A stretch of DNA of 64,000 nucleotides from an uncultured Prevotella sp. (GTDB lineage: Bacteria > Bacteroidota > Bacteroidia > Bacteroidales > Bacteroidaceae), in NCBI GenBank assembly GCA_944319935.1, contig CALUFM010000008.1:42736-106735 (forward strand), in the 5' to 3' direction. A program made the translations under genes and the position numbers. This document shows, piece by piece, positions 34,975 to 42,983 of the stretch; within the stretch, counting starts at the first letter, position 1, and the number at the start of each line of letters is the position of its first letter. The notes below the pieces were generated by a model that made no database searches, was not told where the DNA came from, and saw only the letters and a list, made by a program, of their open reading frames with translations.

Positions 34975-35922
34975 TTATCTGTGCCCGCCTCTGTTGCCTC
35001 CACCCCTGTTTCCGCCGCCTCTTGCCGAGTTGTTGCGGTTGCCTGTGCTTCGGTTTCCTCCTCCTATTGACTTTCTTGGAATGCCGGAACGGTTGAAAGA
35101 CGGTCGTGAATTGCCGCGTTTCGGGGTGAAAGTGTTACTCGGTTTGCGTTGCATTCCTGTATTTGAAGGACGTCTGCCACCCTTGAACGAGGCTGAGTTC
35201 GCACCCCTGTGGTTGGGCTTTACTGTTGTGCGTGTGCTGCTTTCTCGGTGGTTGCGGTAATTGTTGCGCCCGTTCCTGAAGTTTGACTGAGGGCGGTTCT
35301 TGTCCGGCCGGTTGTGCTGCGGGCGTCTGCCTGCATCGTGCTTCGGCCTGTTTGGGCGGTTGCCATTTATATGCTTGTCGCCGCGCGGACCTTTACGGTG
35401 GAAGTCTCCGCGGTCGAAGCGGTCACGCAAGCCGTGCCCCTTTACCCCTGGGCCGTGGTGGAACGTGCGTCCCTTGTACCAACTGCGTCCGCCGTTGTGC
35501 CGCCAACTGTGTCCGCCGCGGTAAGTGACATAGATGCGCGGGCGGCCGAAATAGAAGTAGTCGCGGCGCGGGTAACGTGAGTAAATGGCGAAATGCCATA
35601 CGCCGGAGGTCCAATACAGCGGCCTGTAAAAGTATGCGGCGGCGCAGAATGCCTGGTATTGCCAGTCGAGCAGGATGTAGCTCAGGTCGAGGTTGCGTTG
35701 CCTCCAGTATGCCTCATAGAGGTCGTCGGGCGTGTTTACGCTCATCAGGTAGTCCAAGTTCACCTCGTAGGCTGCGTCATACTGCGCTTCGGTGAGGTTC
35801 AGCTCGTATGCCATCTTGTCGGTGAGGAACAAAGCCTGTTCGCGCGCCTGTTCGTAGCTCATCGCGTTGGTTGCGGTCGCTAAAGTAATGAGTGCCGTCA
35901 AGGCTGTTATCAATCGTTTCAT
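34975..35922 (-). CDS. Exported Arg/Gly/Asn-rich low-complexity protein
   Basis: 315 residues. A signal peptide (to ATNA) and an N-terminal helical domain (~20-110; EQAREQALFLTDKMAYELNL, YDAAYEVNLDYLMSVNTP) that resembles metal-resistance or CpxP-like sensor helices, then a His-rich aromatic stretch and from about residue 140 a strongly basic, disordered tail of Arg, Gly, Asn and His (ARGGGNRGGGNRGG near the end). Such a tail could bind polyanions (nucleic acid, LPS). I know no function. A possible box at 35957 (TTACTTTG) is one base off consensus. Confidence 0.6.
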   Translation of the reverse strand: MKRLITALTALITLATATNAMSYEQAREQALFLTDKMAYELNLTEAQYDAAYEVNLDYLMSVNTPDDLYEAYWRQRNLDLSYILLDWQYQAFCAAAYFYRPLYWTSGVWHFAIYSRYPRRDYFYFGRPRIYVTYRGGHSWRHNGGRSWYKGRTFHHGPGVKGHGLRDRFDRGDFHRKGPRGDKHINGNRPNRPKHDAGRRPQHNRPDKNRPQSNFRNGRNNYRNHRESSTRTTVKPNHRGANSASFKGGRRPSNTGMQRKPSNTFTPKRGNSRPSFNRSGIPRKSIGGGNRSTGNRNNSARGGGNRGGGNRGGHR

Positions 35923-36141
35923 GGCGAAAATGTTTTTAGCGTTATTGTTCTGAGTGCAAAGTAACTGCTTTTTTGCCGTATGGTGAAAGGTTTTTCCCTA
36001 ACATGCTGTGGGAAAATCCCTATTTCAATAACTTTTGTTCGATATGGCCCTTTGGCGGGATAGTTTGCGCCTGTTTTTATGGCGGACTCTTTCGGTTTGT
36101 TGCATTTCGGAGGCTATTGCTTACGGTTTTCAATTGCTTCT

Positions 36142-36240
36142 GGCAAGTTTGCAAGAGGCGTCCTTTTATGGTGTGAAAGGCCGTCTTTCGGAAGGCAAAA
36201 AGCCATCTATTGAAGGCTGAAAGGACGCCATTTGAAACTG
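36142..36240. repeat. 22-bp-period array G
   Basis: Units 36164-36185, 36186-36207 and 36208-36229. The flanks (about 36080-36290) are also similar to those of array I: TTTGTTG..TTTCG, GCTTACGGTTTTC, GGCAAGTTTGCAAGAGGC before, and GCCGTGC with TCAATTCCGCCAACGGG after. It lies upstream of the Wzi-like gene. Confidence 0.85.
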
Positions 36241-36334
36241 TAATCACCGCCGTGCCACTAAAATCAATTCCGCCAACGGGCTGATATAATATTTTCGTCC
36301 ATATTGCGTTATATGTTAAATTAACACGTTCTTG

Positions 36335-37906
36335 ATGAAAAAGTTTCTATCCGTATTGTTGCTCCTGGCTGTTGGAATGGCGGTTGTGGCGCAAGAATTT
36401 GATGACGACATAAAAGGCGGAATACCTTTGACAAAGGGGCTTGAGTATGACATCGAGCTGCAATCGACGTTTTCCGATGACAAGACACCGCTTTGGCTGA
36501 ACGCCAACCGTTACGGACTTAGTTCGCTTGACAAATACAATGGTTATCTGCGTGCCGGCGTGTTCAGGCCGTTGCGCACTGATTCCGCGCGCCGGTGGGG
36601 GTTGGGCTACGGTGTTGACTTGGCCGTGCAATACAACTTCACGAGCCATTTCGTGGTGCAGCAGGCTTTCGTCGAGGGGCGTTGGCTGCACGGAGTGTTG
36701 ACAGTCGGCAGCAAGGAATACCCGATGGAACTGAAAAACAATTCGCTGAGCAGCGGTTCGCAGACGTTGGGAATAAACGCAAGGCCTGTGCCGCAGGTGC
36801 GTTTGGCGTTGCCGGAGTATTGGACTCTGCCTTTCGCCAATGGCTGGCTGCACCTGAAAGGACACATAGCTTACGGCATGATGACCGACGACGGATGGCA
36901 GCATGACTTCACTAACCGCAGGAACAAGTATTCGGACAACGTGCTTTACCATAGCAAGGCAGGGTATCTGAAAATCGGCAATGAGAACTTTTTCTGTCCG
37001 TTCTCGCTTGAGCTGGGGCTGGAAATGGCCGCGACCTTCGGCGGAACGACCTACCGCCCTGACGGGAAAGGCGGCATGGTGCAGATAAAGGGCGACACGG
37101 GGCTTGACGCCTACTGGAACGCCTTTGTCCCGGGAGGCCATGATACGGGCGAAACCACCTACCAGAACGTTGAGGGAAACCACGTGGGCAGTTGGCTCAT
37201 ACGGCTTAACTGGGATACGGATATATGGCGTTTCAGCATTTACGCCGACAAGTATTTTGAAGACCACTCGGCCATGTTCCAGCTTGACTACGACGGATAC
37301 GGGCAAGGCGAAGAGTGGAACGAGAAGAAAAAGAGCCGCTACGTGCTTTATGACTTCAAGGACATAATGCTTGGCGCGGAACTGAACATAAAGTATGACC
37401 GTTGGATTAACGGCGTTGTGTTTGAATACATATATTCAAAATACCAAAGCGGACCGTTGTACCATGACCATACAAACACCATTTCAGACCATATCGGGGG
37501 AAAAGACAACTTCTACAACCACTCTATTTATCCCGGGTGGCAGCATTGGGGGCAGGTTATCGGCAATCCCCTTTACCGTTCGCCGATATACAACAGCGAT
37601 GGCACAATCAGTGTGAAAGACAGCCGTTTCATGGCTTTTCATCTCGGCGTTGACGGCCGTCCGTTGCCAGGGTTCAAGTATCGTGTGCTTGCGTCGTGGC
37701 AGGAAGGGCTTGGCACGTATGACGAACCGTATGACAAGAAACACCATAATGTGAGCTTCCTCGTGGAAGGTGAGTATGCCTTTGGAGGCAAACTGTTGAA
37801 AGGCTGGAGCCTGAAAGGCGGTTATGCCATGGATTTTGGCAAAATATTGGGCCACAATTACGGGTTCCAGTTGACGGTTGCGAAGAAAGGATTGTTGAAA
37901 TTTTAA
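36335..37906 (+). CDS. Wzi-family capsule assembly outer-membrane protein
   Basis: 523 residues from ATG 36335 (the adjacent TTG 36332 is not needed). Signal peptide (to VVAQ), then a Wzi-type barrel: TPLWLNANRYGLSSLD near the start, repeated LxxxYGxxxxV strands, IGNENFFCPFSLELGLEMAA, and an aromatic C-terminus. Wzi proteins anchor or organise capsule at the cell surface. It opens the polysaccharide region and is followed 13 bp later by a small lipoprotein gene in the same transcript. Confidence 0.82.
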   Translation: MKKFLSVLLLLAVGMAVVAQEFDDDIKGGIPLTKGLEYDIELQSTFSDDKTPLWLNANRYGLSSLDKYNGYLRAGVFRPLRTDSARRWGLGYGVDLAVQYNFTSHFVVQQAFVEGRWLHGVLTVGSKEYPMELKNNSLSSGSQTLGINARPVPQVRLALPEYWTLPFANGWLHLKGHIAYGMMTDDGWQHDFTNRRNKYSDNVLYHSKAGYLKIGNENFFCPFSLELGLEMAATFGGTTYRPDGKGGMVQIKGDTGLDAYWNAFVPGGHDTGETTYQNVEGNHVGSWLIRLNWDTDIWRFSIYADKYFEDHSAMFQLDYDGYGQGEEWNEKKKSRYVLYDFKDIMLGAELNIKYDRWINGVVFEYIYSKYQSGPLYHDHTNTISDHIGGKDNFYNHSIYPGWQHWGQVIGNPLYRSPIYNSDGTISVKDSRFMAFHLGVDGRPLPGFKYRVLASWQEGLGTYDEPYDKKHHNVSFLVEGEYAFGGKLLKGWSLKGGYAMDFGKILGHNYGFQLTVAKKGLLKF

Positions 37907-37919
37907 AAACATGTAAGTG

Positions 37920-38360
37920 ATGAAACAATATATAGGCATTGTTCTTCTTGTAGTATGCACTTGGCTGGTCAGCTCGTGCGAGTTGGAGACTTCAGGCAAC
38001 GGCGACCTTGACGGGATGTGGCATCTTGTAAGGGTTGACACCCTGTCAACGTCAGGCGTCAGGCAGATGGAGCAAGAAAAGATATACTGGTTGTTCCAGC
38101 TCAAGTTGCTGCAGCTTGAGGACAAGAGCGGCGTCAGGGACAACTTGCTTATGCGTTTCGAGCATAAAGACAACGTGTTGAGGCTCTACGACCCATACAT
38201 TTACGACCGCACAAATGGCGACAAGCCGTTGACTGACACGTCATTGTCAGCTCCTTTTGGCGTCAATGCGCTTGAAGAAAGTTTCACCGTGGAAAGTCTT
38301 GGAGGGGACAAGATGGTGTTGCGTACGGAAAAATTGCGCCTTAGTTTCAGGAAGTTGTGA
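37920..38360 (+). CDS. Small lipocalin-like lipoprotein
   Basis: 146 residues. Signal peptide ends LVSSC-ELETSG. A single beta-barrel-like domain opens with GDLDGMWHLVRVDTL, the start of lipocalin-like DUF families in Bacteroidota, and ends KLRLSFRKL. Ligand unknown. Start at ATG 37920; close spacing to the Wzi-like gene suggests a partner in the envelope. Confidence 0.7.
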   Translation: MKQYIGIVLLVVCTWLVSSCELETSGNGDLDGMWHLVRVDTLSTSGVRQMEQEKIYWLFQLKLLQLEDKSGVRDNLLMRFEHKDNVLRLYDPYIYDRTNGDKPLTDTSLSAPFGVNALEESFTVESLGGDKMVLRTEKLRLSFRKL

Positions 38361-38575
38361 TGCCGTAAAGCGAATATTGCTTTTACGTAATCAGGATTTG
38401 ATGGTGTGCTCGTAAAAGTTTCGCTGAAAAATAAAATCTAAATGAGGTGTCCTTGATAGTAAATGCCTTGTCTTACGGATAGGGCAATGGACTTTTTCAT
38501 GTCATTTGGATTGTTCAGTTGGTATATAAATGGATGTTGTTGTCGGGCAATATAAATGTCGCTATTATTTCCTTT

Positions 38576-39169
38576 TTAGAACTTCTTGCCAAAGACAATG
38601 CTGAAAAAAGTTTTTGCCAATATGGAAAAATCCATCCACAATGAGCGGTGTTCTATGTAATATAAGTCAAGTTCAAGTCTTTTCAACATCTTCTCCATTG
38701 TGTTTGTATAGCCGTTGTAGAGTGTGGCGTATGATGTGACACCTGGTCTTACTTGGTAAAGTAATTCGTATCTATTATCATGTTCCATGATTTTATCTAT
38801 GAAGAATTTCCTTTCCGGACGTGGCCCCACGAAAGCCATGTCGCCTTTCAGTACGTTCCAAAGCTGTGGCAGTTCGTCAAGATGATGCGCCCTTAAAAAG
38901 CGTCCGGTCTTTGTCAGACGGTTGTCTTCTTCGTCTTGACAAAGTGCAGGCCCGTTCTTTTCGGCGTCCATCCTCATGCTTCTAAACTTGTATATATAGA
39001 ACGCTTTTCCATTCTTGCCTATACGTTCTTGTTTGAATATGGCGTCTCCGCCATCTTCAATCTTTATTGCAATATAACATATTAAGAAAAGAGGAGAGAA
39101 AACAATAAGGCATATCGCAGATATTAAGATATCAAAAAATCGCCTAATAAAATTCCCTAATGCATTCAT
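38576..39169 (-). CDS. Initiating sugar-phosphate transferase (bacterial sugar transferase family)
   Basis: 197 residues from ATG 39169 (MNALGNFIRR); an in-frame ATG at 39271 would add a poorly conserved N-terminus. One N-terminal membrane helix, then the catalytic domain of the PglC/WbaP-type family: FKQERIGKNGKAFYIYKFRSM, LRAHHLDELPQLWNVLKGDM (catalytic Asp-Glu), AFVGPRPER and VRPGVTSYATL. It transfers a sugar-1-phosphate to undecaprenyl phosphate at the inner membrane, starting repeat-unit synthesis. It is second in a minus-strand pair with a GT2 gene. Confidence 0.92.
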   Translation of the reverse strand: MNALGNFIRRFFDILISAICLIVFSPLFLICYIAIKIEDGGDAIFKQERIGKNGKAFYIYKFRSMRMDAEKNGPALCQDEEDNRLTKTGRFLRAHHLDELPQLWNVLKGDMAFVGPRPERKFFIDKIMEHDNRYELLYQVRPGVTSYATLYNGYTNTMEKMLKRLELDLYYIEHRSLWMDFSILAKTFFSIVFGKKF

Positions 39170-39286
39170 GCTTCTTGTATGGTAATATTTTTTCCTTCTA
39201 ATTGTTGATGATTCATTTATTAAACGCTTCCAGGTTGTGAATATTGCGTGGCTTGTGTAAAAATAAGACATTTGTATGCGATTATA

Positions 39287-40093
39287 TTATTGTTTGACAA
39301 CTCTGTTCTTCATGTATTTGTTGCTCAAGTGTTTCACCCTGACTTTTTTTGTAAAATAGCATGGAAGGAATATGAAAAAGAAGTACAGGCAAGATTTGAC
39401 TTGTGTATAGCCCAACACTTTATTATATACGTTAAGATTGTATTTGATTAGGGAAATCTTGTTGTGTGACAATGAGTTGGGTCTTATGCGGTAAAAGGCG
39501 AGGGGGGCTTTGATGCCGAATGCAGTCCCGCTTTTTTTCAGAAGCATGAGTAGCATTGCCCAATCTTGTCGCTTGCGCAACAGTGGAAAATATTGTTTGC
39601 CGTTTTTTTCGGCGTCGTAAAGAAGTGTAAGGCATCCGATTTTATTGTCGCGTTTCATCATGTTGAACGTGACTTTTTGCGGCGATATTACGATACCTTC
39701 TTCTTTGTTGTTTTGGTCGCATAAGATATATGATGAGTATGTTACGCTGCATCCTTTTTTTTCCATGTAGTTTAATTGCCTTTCCAATTTGTCGGGAAAC
39801 CAAAGGTCGTCGCTGTCGCAAAATGCGATATATTGTCCTTGGGCGTTTTTTATGGACGTGTTGCGGGCGTAACCGGAGCCCATGTTCTTCTCCAAATAAA
39901 AGACTTTTATTCTTTTGTCTTTTTCGCTGAATTTTTTTAGGATGTCTAAAGTAATCTTATCATCAGAATGGTCGTCAGTGATGATAAGTTCAAAGTTTTC
40001 GTATGTTTGCCTTAATATGCTGTTAATACTGTCCTCCAAAATGCCGCCTGTATTATATGTTGGCATTATGACAGAGACAAGATTTTTTTCCAT
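39287..40093 (-). CDS. GT2 glycosyltransferase
   Basis: 268 residues from ATG 40093, after a TATTTTTG box at 40111-40118. GT-A fold: VSVIMPTYNTGGILEDSI, FELIITDDHSDD, and FCDSDDLWFPDKLERQL (metal-binding DxD). The C-terminus is hydrophobic (YFFFIFLPCYF), so it may touch the membrane. It adds a sugar to the lipid-linked unit begun by the adjacent transferase; donor unknown. Confidence 0.9.
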   Translation of the reverse strand: MEKNLVSVIMPTYNTGGILEDSINSILRQTYENFELIITDDHSDDKITLDILKKFSEKDKRIKVFYLEKNMGSGYARNTSIKNAQGQYIAFCDSDDLWFPDKLERQLNYMEKKGCSVTYSSYILCDQNNKEEGIVISPQKVTFNMMKRDNKIGCLTLLYDAEKNGKQYFPLLRKRQDWAMLLMLLKKSGTAFGIKAPLAFYRIRPNSLSHNKISLIKYNLNVYNKVLGYTQVKSCLYFFFIFLPCYFTKKVRVKHLSNKYMKNRVVKQ

Positions 40094-40110
40094 AATCAAT
40101 TTCTTTGCTG

Positions 40111-40118
40111 CAAAAATA
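40111..40118 (-). promoter_or_regulatory. -7 box (TATTTTTG) for the GT2/sugar-transferase pair
   Basis: TAnnTTTG match 18 nt before ATG 40093. Confidence 0.55.
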
Positions 40119-40249
40119 CTCATTATTTCCAAATAATGAACAAATAAAGGATAGAAAAACTTAGATGTGTTTCATGTATTTTTTTATTTGTATGTTTTGT
40201 TTGTGGATGTAATTGCCTGTTATGGTGGAATGTAGGAAGTTTAAAAAAA

Positions 40250-40291
40250 CGAGGCGATAGCAGGATGAAAATTTATTACGCTATCGCCTCG
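40250..40291 (-). terminator. Terminator overlapping the GH28 stop codon
   Basis: 12-bp perfect stem CGAGGCGATAGC / GCTATCGCCTCG, followed on the minus strand by seven U residues. The right arm contains the last two Arg codons and TAG of the GH28 gene, so the terminator is encoded partly by coding sequence. Confidence 0.9.
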
Positions 40292-41897
40292 GTTGTGCGT
40301 TGAGTGGTTTTGTGGTCAAATTTCGTTTTTTGCCTTGGTGGCAAACGGTTTTCTCGCCGTCTGTGATGATGGTGATGTTTTCGGTCTTCTTGCCTTTCAT
40401 CTCGATGTCGAGTGCGCCGTCGGGGATGTGCAGCGTCACGTTCTCAAACGTCACGTTGCGGCTGTCGTCAACGGTGATGCGGTTGTCGGTGGCTTGTATT
40501 TCGAGGTTGCGGAAGGTGAAGCCGTCGGCGTCGTTGATAGTCCTTATGATTTTGTTTGTCCTTATTTTGCCGTTTTCAATCAGCACCCCGGAGCATGGAA
40601 TTTCTGGAATGGCGTTGACGGTGAGCAACCTGTCGGCTGATTCTACCGTGAAGTTGCGTATCGTTATGTCTTTTATCGTAGGCGTAAGCGGCGTTATGTC
40701 GAGCGGCGGATAGCGGCGCGCCAGTTCGCCCATGTACATTGCCGAGCCGAGCAAGTCCCACGTGAAGGCTTCTCGCACGTCAACCAAGCGTATGCGTTCG
40801 TAGGTGATTTTCTCCACAGTTCCTCCGCGGTTGCGCCTTGTCTTGAAGCGGAAGCCCGTGCGCGTGCCGTAAAAGAGGCAGTCGTGCAGGTACACGTTGC
40901 GTATTCCCCCAGCCGTCTCGCTGCCGCAGGTTATGCCCCCGTGCCCCTCCTTTGCGAGGCAGTTGCGTATCACGACGTTCTCCGTGGGCTTGCCTACGCG
41001 CAGCCCGTCGTCGCAACGGCCGGCCTTCAGGGTGAAGCAGTCGTCGCCGCAGTTCAGCGTGGAGTATTCTATCAGTACATTCTTGCATGACGATATGTCT
41101 ATGCCGTCGCCGCTGGGCACGTCGGTTGAGTTCACCGTTATGCCGCGAATGATGACGTTTTCGCAGTACACAGGGTTGACATTCCACAGCACGCTGCGCT
41201 CGAATGTGACGCCCTCTACAAGTACGTTCTTGCAGTTGATGGGCGAAAACGACTTGGGACGATAGAACGTGCGGCCGTCATACCCGTCGCACACCCTGTC
41301 TTTCACGGGCATCGTGTACGGCACGTCGTTCTCCACAACACTCTTCCCGTTGGGCAGCGTGCGCATGGCAGCGTCCATTGGCGGCCCCATGATGACGCCG
41401 TCGCCGGTCAAGGCGATGTTCTTTTCGCCGTTGGCGTAGATGAACGCCCCCGCGCCCATTATCTCAACGCCCTCGTGGCGGGTGAACACGGCGGGCTGGT
41501 AGTCGTCAATCGAGCCTGAGAACTCTATCGTGGCGTTCTTCTCGAGATGCAGGTTGACGTTGCTCTTGAGCGTGATGCGCCCCGACTTCCAATGTCCTTC
41601 TGGCACTACCACCGTGCCTCCGCCGCTTTTTGACAGCCGGGCTATCATGTCGTTTATGGCCGGCGTGATTTTCCCGTCGGTGTTGACGTCGGCCAGCGTA
41701 ACGGTTACAGTCTTGTCGGGGAATGTCGGGCGTTTCAGGTCTTTCATCTTGAAGGGCAGCTCTCCCAGCGGTCTTATCTCGGCCGGCATGGCTTCCGCTC
41801 CGATGGTGTCGTTGACTGTGGCCGCGCTTCCGGCGTATGCTGACACTCCGTGCGTCAGCGTCATTGCTGCGATTAAGAATAAATGCTTGAGTCTCAT
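40281..41897 (-). CDS. GH28-family glycoside hydrolase (polygalacturonase-like)
   Basis: 538 residues with signal peptide (to AYAG). A right-handed beta-helix with the GH28 active-site series: STDVPSGDGIDISSC (in place of NTDG), CGDDCFTLKAG (catalytic Asp pair), EGHGGITCGSE (GHG) and FRFKTRRNRGG (the RIK-type motif). It hydrolyses polygalacturonate or related uronic linkages (rhamnogalacturonan) outside the cytoplasm. It is monocistronic, so a dietary pectin role and a capsule-editing role are both possible. Confidence 0.9.
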   Translation of the reverse strand: MRLKHLFLIAAMTLTHGVSAYAGSAATVNDTIGAEAMPAEIRPLGELPFKMKDLKRPTFPDKTVTVTLADVNTDGKITPAINDMIARLSKSGGGTVVVPEGHWKSGRITLKSNVNLHLEKNATIEFSGSIDDYQPAVFTRHEGVEIMGAGAFIYANGEKNIALTGDGVIMGPPMDAAMRTLPNGKSVVENDVPYTMPVKDRVCDGYDGRTFYRPKSFSPINCKNVLVEGVTFERSVLWNVNPVYCENVIIRGITVNSTDVPSGDGIDISSCKNVLIEYSTLNCGDDCFTLKAGRCDDGLRVGKPTENVVIRNCLAKEGHGGITCGSETAGGIRNVYLHDCLFYGTRTGFRFKTRRNRGGTVEKITYERIRLVDVREAFTWDLLGSAMYMGELARRYPPLDITPLTPTIKDITIRNFTVESADRLLTVNAIPEIPCSGVLIENGKIRTNKIIRTINDADGFTFRNLEIQATDNRITVDDSRNVTFENVTLHIPDGALDIEMKGKKTENITIITDGEKTVCHQGKKRNLTTKPLNAQPRR

Positions 41898-41961
41898 TTC
41901 GCGGTTGTTTTTTGTTTAATGACGGTGTGGAGGGCTTGTTTGTAACTATCCGGATAATAAA

Positions 41962-42040
41962 GAATTAAGAGTTAAGAAGCAAGAGCGGTGTGGCAGCCTT
42001 CTGTCATGTCGGGCCTGTCTTCTTGTTCTTAACTCTTAAA
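41962..42040. repeat. AT-rich inverted repeat near ssrA
   Basis: TTAAGAGTTAAGAA (41966-41979) pairs with TTCTTAACTCTTAA (42026-42039) around a ~46-nt GC-rich loop; same family as 6877-6978. It lies just past the tmRNA 3' end and could terminate it. Confidence 0.75.
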
Positions 42041-42050
42041 AGTCAGTTCA

Positions 42051-42450
42051 TGTGGAGCTGGAGGGAATCGAACCCTCGTCCAAACAGGGAAACCATACGC
42101 TTTCTACACGCTTATTCCGGCCTTCGGTTTTCGTGTTGCCGCAAGACCCGGACCACCAACGGCAACCTTATCCTCTAAGTTTTCATTCCGTGCGCGAGGC
42201 CGCATGAAACTATTCCCGATTTAACCGCACCGCCTTCTCGGAACGCTTCGGGACAACAGCTTCCGGGCGATGTCTCGTCCTGTCACCTTGTGACGGGATT
42301 GAGCCAGTAATCTACTGTGCTTCGATTAGGCAGCGAGAGCGTATTTGTTTTCGCCAGATAATTTTTTGACCGCTGAGATTTAGGAGCCAACAGACCAAGC
42401 TCCGCGTGCTTACGTACCATTCCAACCCGCTGTCAAATCCAGTCAACCCC
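42051..42450 (-). ncRNA. ssrA: tmRNA (transfer-messenger RNA)
   Basis: The 5' end GGGGTTGACTGGATTTGAC (from 42450) pairs with the 3' end CAGCTCC followed by the discriminator A (42053), giving the tRNA-like acceptor. The T-arm GAGGGTTCGATTCCCTC precedes the 3' end. The tag frame ends GENKYALAA followed by TAA (around 42325-42354 on the minus strand), with GGC as the probable resume codon. The 3' CCA is not encoded (ACA instead). A TTTG-N20-TATCTTTG promoter is at 42486-42517. It rescues stalled ribosomes with SmpB. Confidence 0.96.
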
Positions 42451-42485
42451 GAATGTCGCGTGTCGAAACAACGCGTATTGAAATG

Positions 42486-42517
42486 CAAAGATACTGTTTC
42501 GCGTTGTAACAGGCAAA
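42486..42517 (-). promoter_or_regulatory. ssrA promoter (TTTG-N20-TATCTTTG)
   Basis: Both elements with a 20-nt spacer, ~36 nt before the mature 5' end, leaving a short precursor leader. Confidence 0.75.
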
Positions 42518-42610
42518 TTTTATGCCATGAAAAATGTCCTAAAACGCCGCTTTTATGATGTTTTAACTGTTTCGCATAGGCTTTGATGCGCGGATGCGGG
42601 TCTTGCCCGG

Positions 42611-42720
42611 TTTTGCGATTGGCGGCAAAAGGCGTTGTAAAAGGTGGTCTTTTGTGTTGTGATTAGCCGTCTTTTGCACCGTGAAATGCGGTCTTTTGTA
42701 ACGTGCTGGTTGTCAGGCAT
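42611..42720. repeat. 22-bp-period array H
   Basis: Units 42650-42671 and 42672-42693, with preceding copies at 42611 and 42633 (the second shortened to 17 bp), then a tail GTGCTGGTTGTCAGGCAT like B and E. It lies between ssrA and the Wza-like gene promoter. Confidence 0.83.
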
Positions 42721-42854
42721 TTGAACTGATGGCATGAAACGCCTTGGCCGCCGGTCTCTTTGCATGCTCGCGTATGTCGGTAAAAACGGGGCTTGCGAAC
42801 CGCATGTGGAGGTAAAATTTAACTTTTCGTGGCTGGTTTTAAAATAAAAAGCAT

Positions 42855-42862
42855 TATCTTTG
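42855..42862 (+). promoter_or_regulatory. -7 box (TATCTTTG) of the capsule export operon
   Basis: TAnnTTTG match ~120 nt before ATG 42984; it could drive the whole plus-strand run to 52570. Confidence 0.6.
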
Positions 42863-42983
42863 CAACAATTTTTGGAAATTTGGGTTATAATAACGTGTGT
42901 GCAATACGCTGTTTAAGGACATGTCGTATTGTGCGCAATTGTGATGTGACGTGATTTGTTACATCTGTTGTTATTGAAAATAA

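Noticed and set aside
36347..37306. 319-codon minus-strand frame opposite the Wzi-like gene
   Set aside because: A shadow frame; the plus strand has signal peptide and barrel pattern.
38361..38575. Possible small gene after the lipocalin-like lipoprotein
   Set aside because: No frame with a ribosome-binding site or coding bias; left as spacer.
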